Part shown: positions 18,496 to 27,840 of the stretch, piece by piece
Layout: each line of letters starts with the position of its first letter
How positions within the stretch are numbered: position 1 is the stretch's first letter
Origin: Thiosocius sp963759055
Lineage (GTDB): Bacteria > Pseudomonadota > Gammaproteobacteria > Chromatiales > Chromatiaceae
Assembly: GCA_963759055.1 (NCBI GenBank)
Contig: CAVWYD010000006.1
Coordinates: 186,001-250,000, forward strand
Length of the DNA stretch: 64,000 bases
Reading direction: 5' to 3'
Notes under the pieces: model-generated
The model's database searches: none
Told to the model about the DNA's origin: nothing
What the model saw: the letters and a program-made list of their open reading frames with translations, nothing else
Made by a program: the position numbers and the translations under genes

Positions 18496-19593
18496 ATGCT
18501 CCATAGACTTTTCGGCATCGCGCTGTCAGCTTCGCTTGCCCTATCCTTGAGTGCTTGCGGTAAAACCGAGCAGGCCGATAAACAGGCGGCGAAAACGGAA
18601 CAGTCATATACGCTGAAGCTTGCTGAAACCTGGGGACCCAACTACCCGATCTTCGGTGACACGACCAAAGGCCTTGCGGAGACGGTGGGCAAGATGTCCG
18701 CCGGGCGGCTGAAAATCACCATCGATTCGTCGAACAAGCACAAAGCCCCGTTCGGTGTTTTCGATATGGTCAAGGCCGGCCAGTATGACATGGGACATTC
18801 TGCTTCCTACTACTGGAAGGGCAAGGACCCGAATACCCTGTACTTCACAAGTATGCCATTCAGCATGACCGCCCCCGAACAGCAAGCCTGGTTCTATTAC
18901 GGTGGCGGCATGGAACTGATGGAGAAGGTTTACGCCAGGCATGGCCTCTTGTCTTTCCCCGGCGGCAATACCGGCAACCAGATGGGCGGCTGGTTTCGCA
19001 AGGAGATCGGCTCGGTCGCGGATTTGCAGGGCCTGAAGATGCGCATTCCGGGATTTGCCGGCGAGGTACTGGCGAAACTGGGTGCGAAACCGACCAATAT
19101 CCCGCCGGGCGAGCTTTATACGGCACTCGAACGCAATACCATTGATGCGCTGGAATGGGTTGGACCATCGCTCGACCTGCGTATGGGCTTCCACAAAATC
19201 GCGCCGTACTATTACACAGGCTGGCACGAGCCCGGTACCGAGCTTCAGTTCCTGGTCAATAAGAAGTCCTGGGACAGACTTCCCTCAGATCTGCAGGAGA
19301 TTCTGCGCGTGGCGATGCGCACGGCCGCCTCGAACATGTATGCCCTGTCGTACCACGAGAGTGCCCTGAACTGGGCCGCGATGAAGCAGGAGCATCCTGA
19401 TATCGAGATCAAAACCTTTCCCAAAGCAGTGCTCGATGCGATGCGCAAGGCGAACGCAGAACTTTTGGCTGAGGCAGCCGCTGCTGATCCGGTGGCCAGG
19501 GAGATCATCGACTCCCAGGCCAATTACATGGCAAAAGCTCGTCAATGGACGGCGATTTCCGACCAGGCCTACCTGAATAGCATGGGCGATTAG
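18496..19593 (+). CDS. dctP: TRAP transporter substrate-binding protein (DctP family), lipoprotein
   Basis: Periplasmic binding component of a tripartite ATP-independent transporter. The 365-residue protein has a lipobox (LSLSACGK), so it is anchored to the membrane. The family features are visible: NLKMRIPGF-like segment here as GLKMRIPGFAGEVLAKLG, then ELYTALERNTIDALEW. The related family binds organic acids; the conserved Arg of the RIPG motif usually contacts the carboxylate. A strong ribosome binding site (GAGGAAGAA) precedes the ATG. It heads a dctPQM operon. Confidence 0.9.
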   Translation: MLHRLFGIALSASLALSLSACGKTEQADKQAAKTEQSYTLKLAETWGPNYPIFGDTTKGLAETVGKMSAGRLKITIDSSNKHKAPFGVFDMVKAGQYDMGHSASYYWKGKDPNTLYFTSMPFSMTAPEQQAWFYYGGGMELMEKVYARHGLLSFPGGNTGNQMGGWFRKEIGSVADLQGLKMRIPGFAGEVLAKLGAKPTNIPPGELYTALERNTIDALEWVGPSLDLRMGFHKIAPYYYTGWHEPGTELQFLVNKKSWDRLPSDLQEILRVAMRTAASNMYALSYHESALNWAAMKQEHPDIEIKTFPKAVLDAMRKANAELLAEAAAADPVAREIIDSQANYMAKARQWTAISDQAYLNSMGD

Positions 19594-19599
19594 CCTCAC

Positions 19600-20142
19600 A
19601 TGACCCCTAGAACGGTCAAGGTCGAGCGGGTACTCAATCGCTTCTCCGACTTGATCGGGGCGTTTTCGGCGGTTCTGCTGCTCTTGCTTGTGGCCAACGT
19701 TTTCTACGATGTGGTCATGCGGTATGCGTTCAACGACGTATCCATCGGCATGCAGGAGTTCGAATGGCATCTGTATTCAATGATATTTCTGTTCGGCGTC
19801 GCCTATACCCTAAAGGCAGATAGCCATGTGCGGGTGGACGTTATCTATGAACGTCTGGGTCCGAAAAAGCGGGCGTTGATCGACATTTTGGGCACCCTTA
19901 TTTTCCTGTGGCCATTCTGTTTCCTGGTCGCCGGCTACGGCATCGGCTTCGCCTACGAGGCCTACGATCTCAGCGAGACCAGTGGCGATCCCGGCGGACT
20001 GCCTTACCGCTGGATTATCAAGGGAATGATTTCACTGTCGTTCGTCTGCGTGATCATCAGCAGCGTCGGATTCATGCTGCGTGCAGTCAACGAATATCTG
20101 GGTCTGGAACGGGCACACAAGTACGAGACCTTCAAGCCCTGA
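19600..20142 (+). CDS. dctQ: TRAP transporter small permease (DctQ family)
   Basis: Small membrane subunit of the TRAP transporter. The 180-residue protein has four hydrophobic segments (about residues 18-38, 52-70, 90-112, 140-160) and the family motif RYAFNDVSIGMQEFEWHLYS followed by KADSHVRVDV. It begins 6 bases after dctP and precedes dctM by about 22 bases. It forms the membrane domain together with DctM. Confidence 0.88.
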   Translation: MTPRTVKVERVLNRFSDLIGAFSAVLLLLLVANVFYDVVMRYAFNDVSIGMQEFEWHLYSMIFLFGVAYTLKADSHVRVDVIYERLGPKKRALIDILGTLIFLWPFCFLVAGYGIGFAYEAYDLSETSGDPGGLPYRWIIKGMISLSFVCVIISSVGFMLRAVNEYLGLERAHKYETFKP

Positions 20143-20164
20143 TGCCAAGCGCGGGAATTGCCTG

Positions 20165-21454
20165 ATGATCGGCATCGTGATGTTTTTCGCCGCCCTGCTG
20201 CTCCTGCTGCTCGGCTTTCCGGTCGCTTTCACCTTTGGTGGTGTCGCTCTGATCTTTGGTGTGTTTGCCGAAGGTTGGGACCTGTTCGCGTTCATGCCCT
20301 TCCGGATCTACAGCATCATGCAGAACGTGGTGCTGATGGCAGTGCCGCTGTTCATATTCATGGGAATCGTTCTGCAGAAGACACGGCTTGCGGAACAGTT
20401 ACTGGAATCCATGGGACGTCTTTTTGGCAGCATGCGCGGAGGACTGGCCGTCTCGACCATTTTGGTCGGCGCGCTGCTCGCCGCATCGACAGGCGTCGTC
20501 GGTGCCAGTGTTGTGGCCATGGGCGTAATATCATTGCCGGTGATGCTCAAGTACGGCTACAGCAGGTCACTCGCCTGTGGCGCCATCTGCGGTGCGGGGA
20601 CCCTGGGACAGATCATTCCACCTTCGATCATCCTGATCATTCTCGGCGATGTTCTTGGACTGCCGGTTGGCGATCTGTTTCAGGCCGCATTGATTCCGGG
20701 CCTGGTGCTGGTTGGCGTCTATGTTGCCTACGTCTTGATCTTCGCCTATGCCAGGCCGGGGGCGGCCCCGCCTATTCCTTTTGATCGCGACCAGTCGACC
20801 ACTCTCAAGCACTACCTCGATGCCTTGCGCGCGATCATTCCGCCACTGTTGCTCATCGCTGTCGTCCTGGGTTCGATTTTCGCCGGCATAGCGACCCCTA
20901 CCGAGTCATCAGCCCTCGGCGGCGTCGGCGCAATTCTGCTGTCGATACTGTACCGCAAGTTTTCCTGGAAACTGTTGTATGACAGTGCCCTCGAGACCGT
21001 AAAGATCACTGCCATGGTTTTCGCAATCCTGCTCGGCGCAACCGCTTTTTCAATGGCATTCAGCTATACCGGCGGCGATATAATCGTGGAAGAGTTTTTG
21101 CTGCAGTTGCCGGGGGAAAAATGGGGCTTCCTGATTTTCTCGATGTTGATTATCCTGTTGCTTGGATTCTTCATCGATTTTGTGGAAATTTCCTTTATCG
21201 TGGTGCCGATCCTGTCTCCTATCGCCGAGGCGATGGGAATCAGCATGCTATGGTTCGCCATACTGATCGCGATGAACCTGCAGACCTCCTTCCTGACGCC
21301 ACCTTTCGGATTCAGCCTGTTCTATCTGAAAGGTGTGGCACCGCCCGATGTACGTACCGTGGACATTTACCGCGGAGTTATTCCGTTTATCCTGATGCAG
21401 GCCTCCATCGTCGTTTCCATCCTGTTATTTCCAGATTTGTACGGCCTGCTTTGA
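20165..21454 (+). CDS. dctM: TRAP transporter large permease (DctM family)
   Basis: Large membrane subunit that moves the substrate with an ion gradient. The 429-residue protein has about 11-12 hydrophobic segments, with family motifs PLFIFMGIVLQKT, GVVGASVVAMG and GTLGQIIPPSI. I place the start at ATG 20165. An open frame extends 28 codons upstream into dctQ but lacks membrane character. The adjacent genes do not reveal the substrate; proximity to beta-oxidation suggests a carboxylic acid, which is only an inference. Confidence 0.9.
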   Translation: MIGIVMFFAALLLLLLGFPVAFTFGGVALIFGVFAEGWDLFAFMPFRIYSIMQNVVLMAVPLFIFMGIVLQKTRLAEQLLESMGRLFGSMRGGLAVSTILVGALLAASTGVVGASVVAMGVISLPVMLKYGYSRSLACGAICGAGTLGQIIPPSIILIILGDVLGLPVGDLFQAALIPGLVLVGVYVAYVLIFAYARPGAAPPIPFDRDQSTTLKHYLDALRAIIPPLLLIAVVLGSIFAGIATPTESSALGGVGAILLSILYRKFSWKLLYDSALETVKITAMVFAILLGATAFSMAFSYTGGDIIVEEFLLQLPGEKWGFLIFSMLIILLLGFFIDFVEISFIVVPILSPIAEAMGISMLWFAILIAMNLQTSFLTPPFGFSLFYLKGVAPPDVRTVDIYRGVIPFILMQASIVVSILLFPDLYGLL

Positions 21455-21478
21455 GCCTGTCATTTAGGATTCGCTGCA

Positions 21479-21730
21479 ATGATTGAATCGAAAGAACAAG
21501 TATTTGGTGATTTCCTGAAAAAAGCGCAAGCCTTTCTTTCGGAACCTAACTTCGTTACCGGAATCGAGCTTGATGATGCCTCAGTAACGCTCAAACGTTA
21601 CGTGCTTACAGAGATGCGCGACGGGCAACTCGGGAGTGCACTGGGACGGGTCCAAAAATCAATAAGGAATCTGGACGTGGCCGCCGTGTCCGAACTGGTG
21701 ACTGCAGTAGAAGACAGGCTGTCAGACTAA
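21479..21730 (+). CDS. Small hypothetical protein
   Basis: An 83-residue acidic, helical, soluble protein. The frame is compact, starts with ATG directly after the TRAP operon (25 bases) and ends 38 bases before the convergent sdhE. It has no signal peptide and no recognised family. Its amphipathic helical pattern suggests real coding, but evidence is limited to composition and position. Confidence 0.45.
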   Translation: MIESKEQVFGDFLKKAQAFLSEPNFVTGIELDDASVTLKRYVLTEMRDGQLGSALGRVQKSIRNLDVAAVSELVTAVEDRLSD

Positions 21731-21767
21731 CCTGCATGTTGCATGAAGGCTAACACCAGGTCGACGA

Positions 21768-22010
21768 TCAGATACCGCGTATCTTATCGATCAAATGCTG
21801 ATAAGCCGGATCTGAATGTGCGGCACCGTTCAATATCCAGGCCTGCAGTTCGGGATCCTGTGCGGTCAACAACTCTGCGAACAGGGCCTGCTCTTTCCCG
21901 TCAGCCGCATCAAAAGAATCGTTCAGATAGCGCTCTAGAACAAAGTCGAGCTCGAGCATGCCGCGTCGGCATTGCCAGCGCAGTTGTTCACTGCGTGGCG
22001 GACCATTCAT
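21768..22010 (-). CDS. sdhE: Succinate dehydrogenase assembly factor SdhE
   Basis: Promotes covalent attachment of FAD to SdhA. The 80-residue protein has the family's RGxxE motif (CRRGMLELD) that contacts SdhA, followed by YLND and a Trp-containing C-terminal helix (LQAWIL). It is the last gene after sdhCDAB on the same strand, about 110 bases downstream of sdhB, matching its role. Confidence 0.92.
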   Translation of the reverse strand: MNGPPRSEQLRWQCRRGMLELDFVLERYLNDSFDAADGKEQALFAELLTAQDPELQAWILNGAAHSDPAYQHLIDKIRGI

Positions 22011-22119
22011 GAAGCCTTTACCCCGGAATCCGATACAACACTGAAGTTAGCCGGAAAAAGCTGCCCGGCTTCCGTGCGAGGCGATGTACCGGCGCAATCG
22101 TTCATCCGTCGAGCCCGTA

Positions 22120-22812
22120 TCAAATGGCGTTTTTCAGCATCAGGGTTTTGATGTGGCCGATGGCCTTCGTGGGATTCAGGTTTTTCGGGCAGGCCTCGAC
22201 ACAATTCATGATCGTGTGGCAACGGAACAATTTGTACGGGCCTTCCAGTTCGTCCAGGCGTTCATCCGTCGCCTGGTCGCGCGTATCGGCAAGGAAGCGC
22301 CAGGCGGTCAGCAGAGCCTGCGGGCCGTGGAACTTGTCGGGATTCCACCAGAACGACGGACATGCGGTGGAACAGCAGCCGCACATGATGCATTCGTACA
22401 GGCCATCCAGCTTGTCGCGGTCTTCCGGCGACTGCAGGATCTCCTGCTCGGGCATCGGGTCTTCGCGCACCAGCCAGGGTTTCACGGCCTTGTATTGTTG
22501 GTAGAACTGGGTCATGTCGACGACCAGATCACGGATGATGGGACGCCCGGGGAAAGGCTGCACCTCGACCGGTTCCTTCAACTCGGATACCGGCGTGATG
22601 CATGCCAGCTTGTTTGTGCCGTTGACGTTCACGCCATCGGAGCCGCAGACGCCCTCACCGCAGGAATGCCGGAACGAAAACGACTCATCCTGACGTTTGA
22701 TGTCAAGAAGCGCATCTCGCAGCATCATGCCGCGCGTGGTCTCGACCTCGAACTCCTGGATGTAAGGTGCGCTGTCACTGTCGGGATTGAATCGGGATAT
22801 CAGAAACTTCAT
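22120..22812 (-). CDS. sdhB: Succinate dehydrogenase iron-sulfur subunit
   Basis: Electron-transfer subunit of complex II. The 230-residue protein carries the [2Fe-2S] motif SCGEGVCGSDG, the [4Fe-4S] motif CIMCGCCSTACPSFWW and the third cluster motif CHTIMNCVEACPKNLNP. The ATG at 22812 has GAGGAG upstream, overlapping the sdhA stop. A GTG 24 bases further up is in frame but lies within sdhA and lacks a site. It sits between sdhA and sdhE. Confidence 0.95.
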   Translation of the reverse strand: MKFLISRFNPDSDSAPYIQEFEVETTRGMMLRDALLDIKRQDESFSFRHSCGEGVCGSDGVNVNGTNKLACITPVSELKEPVEVQPFPGRPIIRDLVVDMTQFYQQYKAVKPWLVREDPMPEQEILQSPEDRDKLDGLYECIMCGCCSTACPSFWWNPDKFHGPQALLTAWRFLADTRDQATDERLDELEGPYKLFRCHTIMNCVEACPKNLNPTKAIGHIKTLMLKNAI

Positions 22813-22825
22813 ACAGAGAGACTCC

Positions 22826-24586
22826 TCAGTACACACGCTCTTTCGGCGGGAAGGTTTCTACAGTCAGCGGCTTCGTTTGAACCGGCTTGTAGTCCATACG
22901 ATCGTCTTCTTTGAAATACAGGCTGTGCTTCATCCAATTCGCATCGTCACGATCCGGATGATCCGGCCGCGAGTGCGCACCGCGGCTCTCTTTACGCATC
23001 AGCGCCGAGTAGGCGATAGAAATACCGGTGTCGAACAGGTTCTCCAGCTCGAGTGCCTCGACGCGCGCGGTATTGAACACCTTCGAATGGTCAGCCAGGC
23101 GAACATCCGGCAATTTGTCACGCAGCGCTTTCAGTTTTTCCACGCCCTCGGCCATGATTTCCTCGGTGCGGAATACGCCGGCATGATCCTCCATCGTCTT
23201 GCGGAATTCGTCGCGCAGTTCGCGTACCGAGATGCCTTCTCCCGCCTGGTCCCAACGGGTCAAGCGGGCCATGGCCTTCTCCACGCTGGTTTCGTTCATT
23301 GGGCGATGGTTCTTGTTTTCTTTCAGATTCTCGATGACATCAAGACCCGCCGCGCGACCGAATACCAGGATGTCCAGCAGCGAGTTGCCGCCCAGACGGT
23401 TCGCACCATGCACGGACACACAGGCGCATTCCCCGGCTGCGTAGAGACCGGGCACGACCTCTTCACCGGTACCTTGTGGCACGATCACGCGGCCATAGGG
23501 ATCGGTGGGGATGCCTCCCATGACGTAGTGCGCGGTCGGAAAGACCGGGAGGGGTTCGTTCACCGCATCGACCCCGGCGAATATCTTTCCGCTCTCGCGG
23601 ATGCCCGGCAGGCGCTTGGCAATAATCTCTTCGCCGAGATGATCGACCTTGAGCAGGACATGATCGGCATCGGGACCGCAGCCGCGACCCTCTTTGACCT
23701 CGGTAACGATGGACCGCGACACGACATCGCGGCTGGCAAGGTCCTTGGCGTTGGGCGCATAGCGTTCCATGAAACGCTCGCCGTCTTTGTTGACGAGATA
23801 GCCACCCTCACCACGTACACCTTCGGTGATCAGCATCCCCCGCCCGGCAATGCCCGTCGGATGAAACTGGTAGAACTCCATGTCCATGAGAGGGATGCCG
23901 GCTCGCAGCACCATGCCGTTACCGTCTCCGGTGTTGATGTGTGCATTCGAGGTCGTGCGATAAACCTGGCCGCAGCCGCCGGTCGCGAGCACGGTTGCCT
24001 TGGCCTCAATCAGCAGCGGCTCGCCGGTCTCTATCTCCATCACCAGGGCGCCCAGAATTGCGCCCTCGTCGTCCTTGATCAGATCGATGGCGAAGTACTC
24101 GTCGAAGAAGTGGGTGCGCGCACGAACGTTTTGTTGATACAGCGCGTGCAGAATGGCGTGCCCTGTCCGATCAGCTGCAGCACAGGTACGAGCCGCCTGT
24201 GCGCCACCGAAGTCCTGGCTTTGACCACCGAAGGCACGCTGATAGATCTTGCCGCTGTCGAGGCGCGAAAACGGCACACCGTTGTGTTCGAGTTCGTACA
24301 CGGTCGGTATGGCCTCGCGGCACATGAACTCTATGGCGTTCTGGTCACCGAGATAGTCCGACCCCTTGACGGTATCGAACATATGCCAATGCCAGTTGTC
24401 CGGCAGCACGTTGGCCAGCGCGGCGTTTACCCCACCCTGTGCGGCAACGGTATGCGACCGGGTCGGGAATACTTTCGAAACCACGGCCACCCTCGCATCC
24501 GTGTTCGCCAACTGAATGGCGGCATTGAGGCCGGCGCCTCCGGCCCCGATGATCAAAGCATCAAAACGTCGTTTATTCAAAGCCAT
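22826..24586 (-). CDS. sdhA: Succinate dehydrogenase flavoprotein subunit
   Basis: Catalytic subunit of complex II, oxidising succinate to fumarate. The 586-residue protein shows the FAD-binding GAGGAGLNAA, the FAD-linking His in TRSHTVAAQGG, and the substrate-region HGANRLGGNSLLDI with the C-terminal Arg-rich capping region (SRGAHSRPDHPDRDD). The stop codon overlaps the ribosome binding site of sdhB, so the two are coupled. The upstream sdhD ends 10 bases away. Confidence 0.96.
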   Translation of the reverse strand: MALNKRRFDALIIGAGGAGLNAAIQLANTDARVAVVSKVFPTRSHTVAAQGGVNAALANVLPDNWHWHMFDTVKGSDYLGDQNAIEFMCREAIPTVYELEHNGVPFSRLDSGKIYQRAFGGQSQDFGGAQAARTCAAADRTGHAILHALYQQNVRARTHFFDEYFAIDLIKDDEGAILGALVMEIETGEPLLIEAKATVLATGGCGQVYRTTSNAHINTGDGNGMVLRAGIPLMDMEFYQFHPTGIAGRGMLITEGVRGEGGYLVNKDGERFMERYAPNAKDLASRDVVSRSIVTEVKEGRGCGPDADHVLLKVDHLGEEIIAKRLPGIRESGKIFAGVDAVNEPLPVFPTAHYVMGGIPTDPYGRVIVPQGTGEEVVPGLYAAGECACVSVHGANRLGGNSLLDILVFGRAAGLDVIENLKENKNHRPMNETSVEKAMARLTRWDQAGEGISVRELRDEFRKTMEDHAGVFRTEEIMAEGVEKLKALRDKLPDVRLADHSKVFNTARVEALELENLFDTGISIAYSALMRKESRGAHSRPDHPDRDDANWMKHSLYFKEDDRMDYKPVQTKPLTVETFPPKERVY

Positions 24587-24595
24587 TATCTTTTC

Positions 24596-24937
24596 TCAGA
24601 CCAAGCGGACAAGGATGAGCGCCTGAGCGGCCCACAAGCCCATGGCAACCAGTGACAAGGCGACCAATCCGAGCACCGTTGCACGGATAGCGATCGGGTG
24701 GATGTAGTCGATCAATACGTCACGCACACCGATCCAGGCATGCATCAGGACGCTGACCACAAACAGCAACATGGCCACGCTTACCAGGGGGCTGCCTATC
24801 CAGGCCTTCCAGGCTCCGTAGTCAGCGGGCGCGGCAAACATCAACGCGGCCAGCAGATACAGCGAAAACAAACCGATATACATGGCAGTCAGGCGCTGGA
24901 TTGCCCATGCCTTCAATCCCGAGGCCTTGCGGCTCAT
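24596..24937 (-). CDS. sdhD: Succinate dehydrogenase membrane anchor SdhD
   Basis: Membrane anchor that helps bind quinone and haem b. The 113-residue protein has three hydrophobic helices and the segment WIGVRDVLIDYIHP, with His-x10-Asp-Tyr-type residues of the anchor family. The ATG at 24937 overlaps the sdhC stop by an ATGA and is preceded by GGAGGT. An in-frame extension upstream runs inside sdhC and is not membrane-like. Confidence 0.92.
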   Translation of the reverse strand: MSRKASGLKAWAIQRLTAMYIGLFSLYLLAALMFAAPADYGAWKAWIGSPLVSVAMLLFVVSVLMHAWIGVRDVLIDYIHPIAIRATVLGLVALSLVAMGLWAAQALILVRLV

Positions 24938-25314
24938 AGCACACCTCCGGCCAGTAGCAGCCCGAGAATCGGCCCGGCGATCACAACCCCCAGGGCTGTC
25001 TGCTGCGCCATCTCCTTCTCGACCCCGTAGTCGACATCGATAAGCAGGTAACGGATGCCGGCCAGAAGGTGATGAGCCAGCGACCACATGATGAGGAATA
25101 CGAAAACCACGCCGAATAGACTGTGAAGTGCGGTATTTGCCTCGGCATAGCCTCCTGGTCCGGACAGTGACAGATCAAGCAGGTGAATCAGGTACGGCAA
25201 GGCCAGAAACATGAAAACACCGGTGGCGCGGTGGATGATGGACATGATGCCCGCGATCGGAAGCTTTATTTTCAGGAGGTTGAGATAAACAGGACGGCGG
25301 CTTGTCGTTGTCAT
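24934..25314 (-). CDS. sdhC: Succinate dehydrogenase cytochrome b556 subunit SdhC
   Basis: Haem- and quinone-binding membrane subunit of complex II. The 126-residue protein has the family motif RPVYLNLLKIKLPIAGIMSI, then IHRATG, and the haem-ligand region SLAHHLLAGIRYLLID. I choose the ATG at 25314; an upstream frame exists but the family starts with the short polar tail here. First gene of sdhCDABE. The 185 bases upstream to yjgA hold the likely promoter. Confidence 0.93.
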   Translation of the reverse strand: MTTTSRRPVYLNLLKIKLPIAGIMSIIHRATGVFMFLALPYLIHLLDLSLSGPGGYAEANTALHSLFGVVFVFLIMWSLAHHLLAGIRYLLIDVDYGVEKEMAQQTALGVVIAGPILGLLLAGGVL

Positions 25315-25499
25315 TGGCTTCGTATCCACACTCTGGCCTGAATTGATCGCACGATTATGGATGCCAGCCATTGCCACATCAATGGCTCGTACGGACGACC
25401 GTCCTAAACAATGATATTGCGCCGCAACAAAAACTGTCGTAATTCCGGTAGCTTACGGCGGCTCATCTGCACCGGTCGCGCCTAACTATTTAATTTTTT

Positions 25500-26003
25500 T
25501 TAGTTTACGGGGCCGAGTGAGTCACGCAGGTAGCGATACAGCTTGCGCGCGGCCCCTGCAGGTTTGCCCGTATCTCTTTCCCTTGTCGCATCTCGACACA
25601 GCTGACGTACATGCTGCCGATCGAGATTCCCGAATGTGCTGAAGAGTGCCTCCAAACCCGTATCCCCCTCTTCGACCAGACGGTCACGCCATTGTTCGAT
25701 CTCGTGAAATCTGCGATTGGCATCGACCTGCTGGGAATGCTGGTCGTTGATATAGGCACGCACCTCGGCAAGGGCCTGTGGGTCCATGTACTTGACGCAG
25801 TGTTTCAGCTGCCGGTTCCGCGCGCCCGAAGGGCGCATCGAACGCACCTGGTCGATGGCCTCACGCAGCGATTCGTCAATGCCCAGACGCTGCAGTTCCC
25901 TGTCGCTGAGCGCAGCCATCTGACCGGCGAGGACCTGGAGCGCAGACATCTCTCGTTTTCGTGCCGATTTGCTCGGCTTCTCAATATCCAAATCTTCACT
26001 CAT
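25500..26003 (-). CDS. yjgA: Ribosome-associated protein YjgA (DarP)
   Basis: Acts in late assembly of the 50S ribosomal subunit (YjgA/DUF615 family, also called DarP). The 167-residue protein is basic and helical, with the family patterns PSKSARKREMSALQ, SMRPSGARNRQLKHCVKYM and RDRLVEEGD. It starts 3 bases after the recJ stop codon, so it is probably co-transcribed with recJ. It is separated from sdhC by 185 bases including an A/T run just after its stop. Confidence 0.9.
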   Translation of the reverse strand: MSEDLDIEKPSKSARKREMSALQVLAGQMAALSDRELQRLGIDESLREAIDQVRSMRPSGARNRQLKHCVKYMDPQALAEVRAYINDQHSQQVDANRRFHEIEQWRDRLVEEGDTGLEALFSTFGNLDRQHVRQLCRDATRERDTGKPAGAARKLYRYLRDSLGPVN

Positions 26004-26006
26004 GCC

Positions 26007-27764
26007 TTACGAAACCTCCTCCAGGTATTCGATGCGCAATTGCAGGCTGACCCGTCCCTGCCACTCATTTTCATCCAGCCGATAGGCGGCGTGAACTGTT
26101 TGTGGCATCACTGGCAGGGACTCCACGGCATTGAATGCAATCGCATCCACCACCAGGTCACCGCCGGCCGGGCGCATCACGAGCTTCCAGTGCTTCTCAC
26201 CCACCACCCGGCTGCTGATCACCTCGAAACGGTCGTCGAATATCGGTTCGGCGAAACCCTGCCCCCAGGGACCACCGTCGCTGATCGCACGTGCCGTTTC
26301 CAGATTCATCTCCTGCTCGGCGATGGCACCGTCCGAACGGATTACAGCCTGCAGGTCATCTGGCTGCAGGTGCGATCGCACCACTTGGTCGAATACCTGC
26401 GCAAATTCAGCGAAGTCCACCTCTTCGATAGTCATGCCGGCCGCCATGGCATGTCCACCGAACTTCTGCAGCAACGCCGGTTGCAGAACCGCGACCTCAT
26501 CCAGCACGTCGCGGATATGCAGGCCCGGTATCGACCGCGCCGAGCCCTTTAGCGACCCCTCCCCACCGGGTGCAAAAGCAATCACGGGACGGTGGTAACG
26601 CTCCTTGATGCGCGAGGCCAGGATGCCGATCACACCCTGATGCCAGTCCTCCTGGTACAGGCAGAGCCCCCAGGGGATTTCACGTTTGTCGTCCAGGGCC
26701 CAGGATTCCAGAACCATTTCGGCCTGCTGTTTCATCTCATCCTCGATTGCGCGACGCTCCCGATTGAGCCGATCGAGTTCGGCGGCCAGTTCGTTGGCAT
26801 GATCGGGGTCATCGGCGAGCAGGCAGTCTATACCGCGCGACATATCGTCGATTCTGCCGGCCGCGTTGAGACGCGGGCCGACTGCAAAACCCATGTCTGC
26901 GGTCTGTGCCCGCGCCGGGTTGCGCCCTGCAATGCGCAAAAGTGCGGCGATTCCCGGCCTGCATCGGCCACTGCGAATGCGCTGGAGACCCTGGTGGACC
27001 AGAATACGGTTGTTGCTGTCCAGGGGAACCACATCCGCCACGGTGCCCAGGGCCACCAGATCGAGATAATCGGCCATATTCGGGACCGGTATGCCTTGCG
27101 TGTCGAACCAGCCCGAGGCGCGCAGGTGACTTCTGAGCCCGATAAGCACGTAAAAAATCACTCCAACCCCCGCCAATGCCTTGGACGGAAAGGCGTTATC
27201 GGGCAGATTGGGATTCACCAGCGCCTCAGCCTCCGGCAACACGGGCCCCGCCAGGTGATGATCAGTGACCAGCACCTGGCAGCCCATTGCCCGGGCCGCA
27301 GCAACCCCGCTGACGCTGGAGATACCATTGTCGACCGTCACGATAAGTTCGGGCTCAAAGGCACGTGCATGTTCCACAATCTCGGGGGTCAGGCCATAGC
27401 CAAACTTAAATCGGTCCGGAACCAGAAATTGCACTGACTGGTGACCAAAGGCACGCAGCACCAGAACTGCAAGGGCACAACTGGTGGCGCCGTCGGCATC
27501 GAAATCACCGACGATAAGGATGCGTTTGCCTTCCCGAATCGCGGCACTCAGGATCGTCACGGCCTGCTCGAGACCTGTCATACGGTCTGGCGGTATCAGT
27601 GAGGAGAGTTCTCGCTCGAGTTCGCTCGCGGCGGTGATGCCACGCGCCTTGTAGATCCGCCATAACAGCGGGGAGACCCCCTGGGGCCGATCTGAGTCCG
27701 CAGAAATCCCGGGGGCCGGCTGTCGAACAATCGATTTCTGCATCGGCATCAATGCCCTGGGCAT
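26007..27764 (-). CDS. recJ: Single-stranded-DNA-specific exonuclease RecJ
   Basis: 5'-3' exonuclease of recombination and mismatch repair. The 585-residue protein has the DHH-family motifs in order: GDFDADGATSCAL, VDNGISS, TDHHLAGP, GPRLNAAGRIDDM, then the DHHA1 domain with GGHAMAAGMT and the C-terminal OB fold. Length fits RecJ. The ATG at 27764 is used, with further in-frame ATGs 15 and 21 bases on. It is transcribed away from the phosphopantetheinyl transferase gene. Confidence 0.95.
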   Translation of the reverse strand: MPRALMPMQKSIVRQPAPGISADSDRPQGVSPLLWRIYKARGITAASELERELSSLIPPDRMTGLEQAVTILSAAIREGKRILIVGDFDADGATSCALAVLVLRAFGHQSVQFLVPDRFKFGYGLTPEIVEHARAFEPELIVTVDNGISSVSGVAAARAMGCQVLVTDHHLAGPVLPEAEALVNPNLPDNAFPSKALAGVGVIFYVLIGLRSHLRASGWFDTQGIPVPNMADYLDLVALGTVADVVPLDSNNRILVHQGLQRIRSGRCRPGIAALLRIAGRNPARAQTADMGFAVGPRLNAAGRIDDMSRGIDCLLADDPDHANELAAELDRLNRERRAIEDEMKQQAEMVLESWALDDKREIPWGLCLYQEDWHQGVIGILASRIKERYHRPVIAFAPGGEGSLKGSARSIPGLHIRDVLDEVAVLQPALLQKFGGHAMAAGMTIEEVDFAEFAQVFDQVVRSHLQPDDLQAVIRSDGAIAEQEMNLETARAISDGGPWGQGFAEPIFDDRFEVISSRVVGEKHWKLVMRPAGGDLVVDAIAFNAVESLPVMPQTVHAAYRLDENEWQGRVSLQLRIEYLEEVS

Positions 27765-27840
27765 GCGACGGGGTCGTTGAAAGACGCAGGATACCAGGAA
27801 GCATTGCTATGATGGCGCGGATACCCGTTCGAGAGATCCG

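Noticed and set aside
22787..24655. Long open frame on the plus strand opposite sdhA
   Set aside because: It is antisense to a fully conserved sdhA; its composition is that of a reversed GC-rich gene and no family is recognisable.
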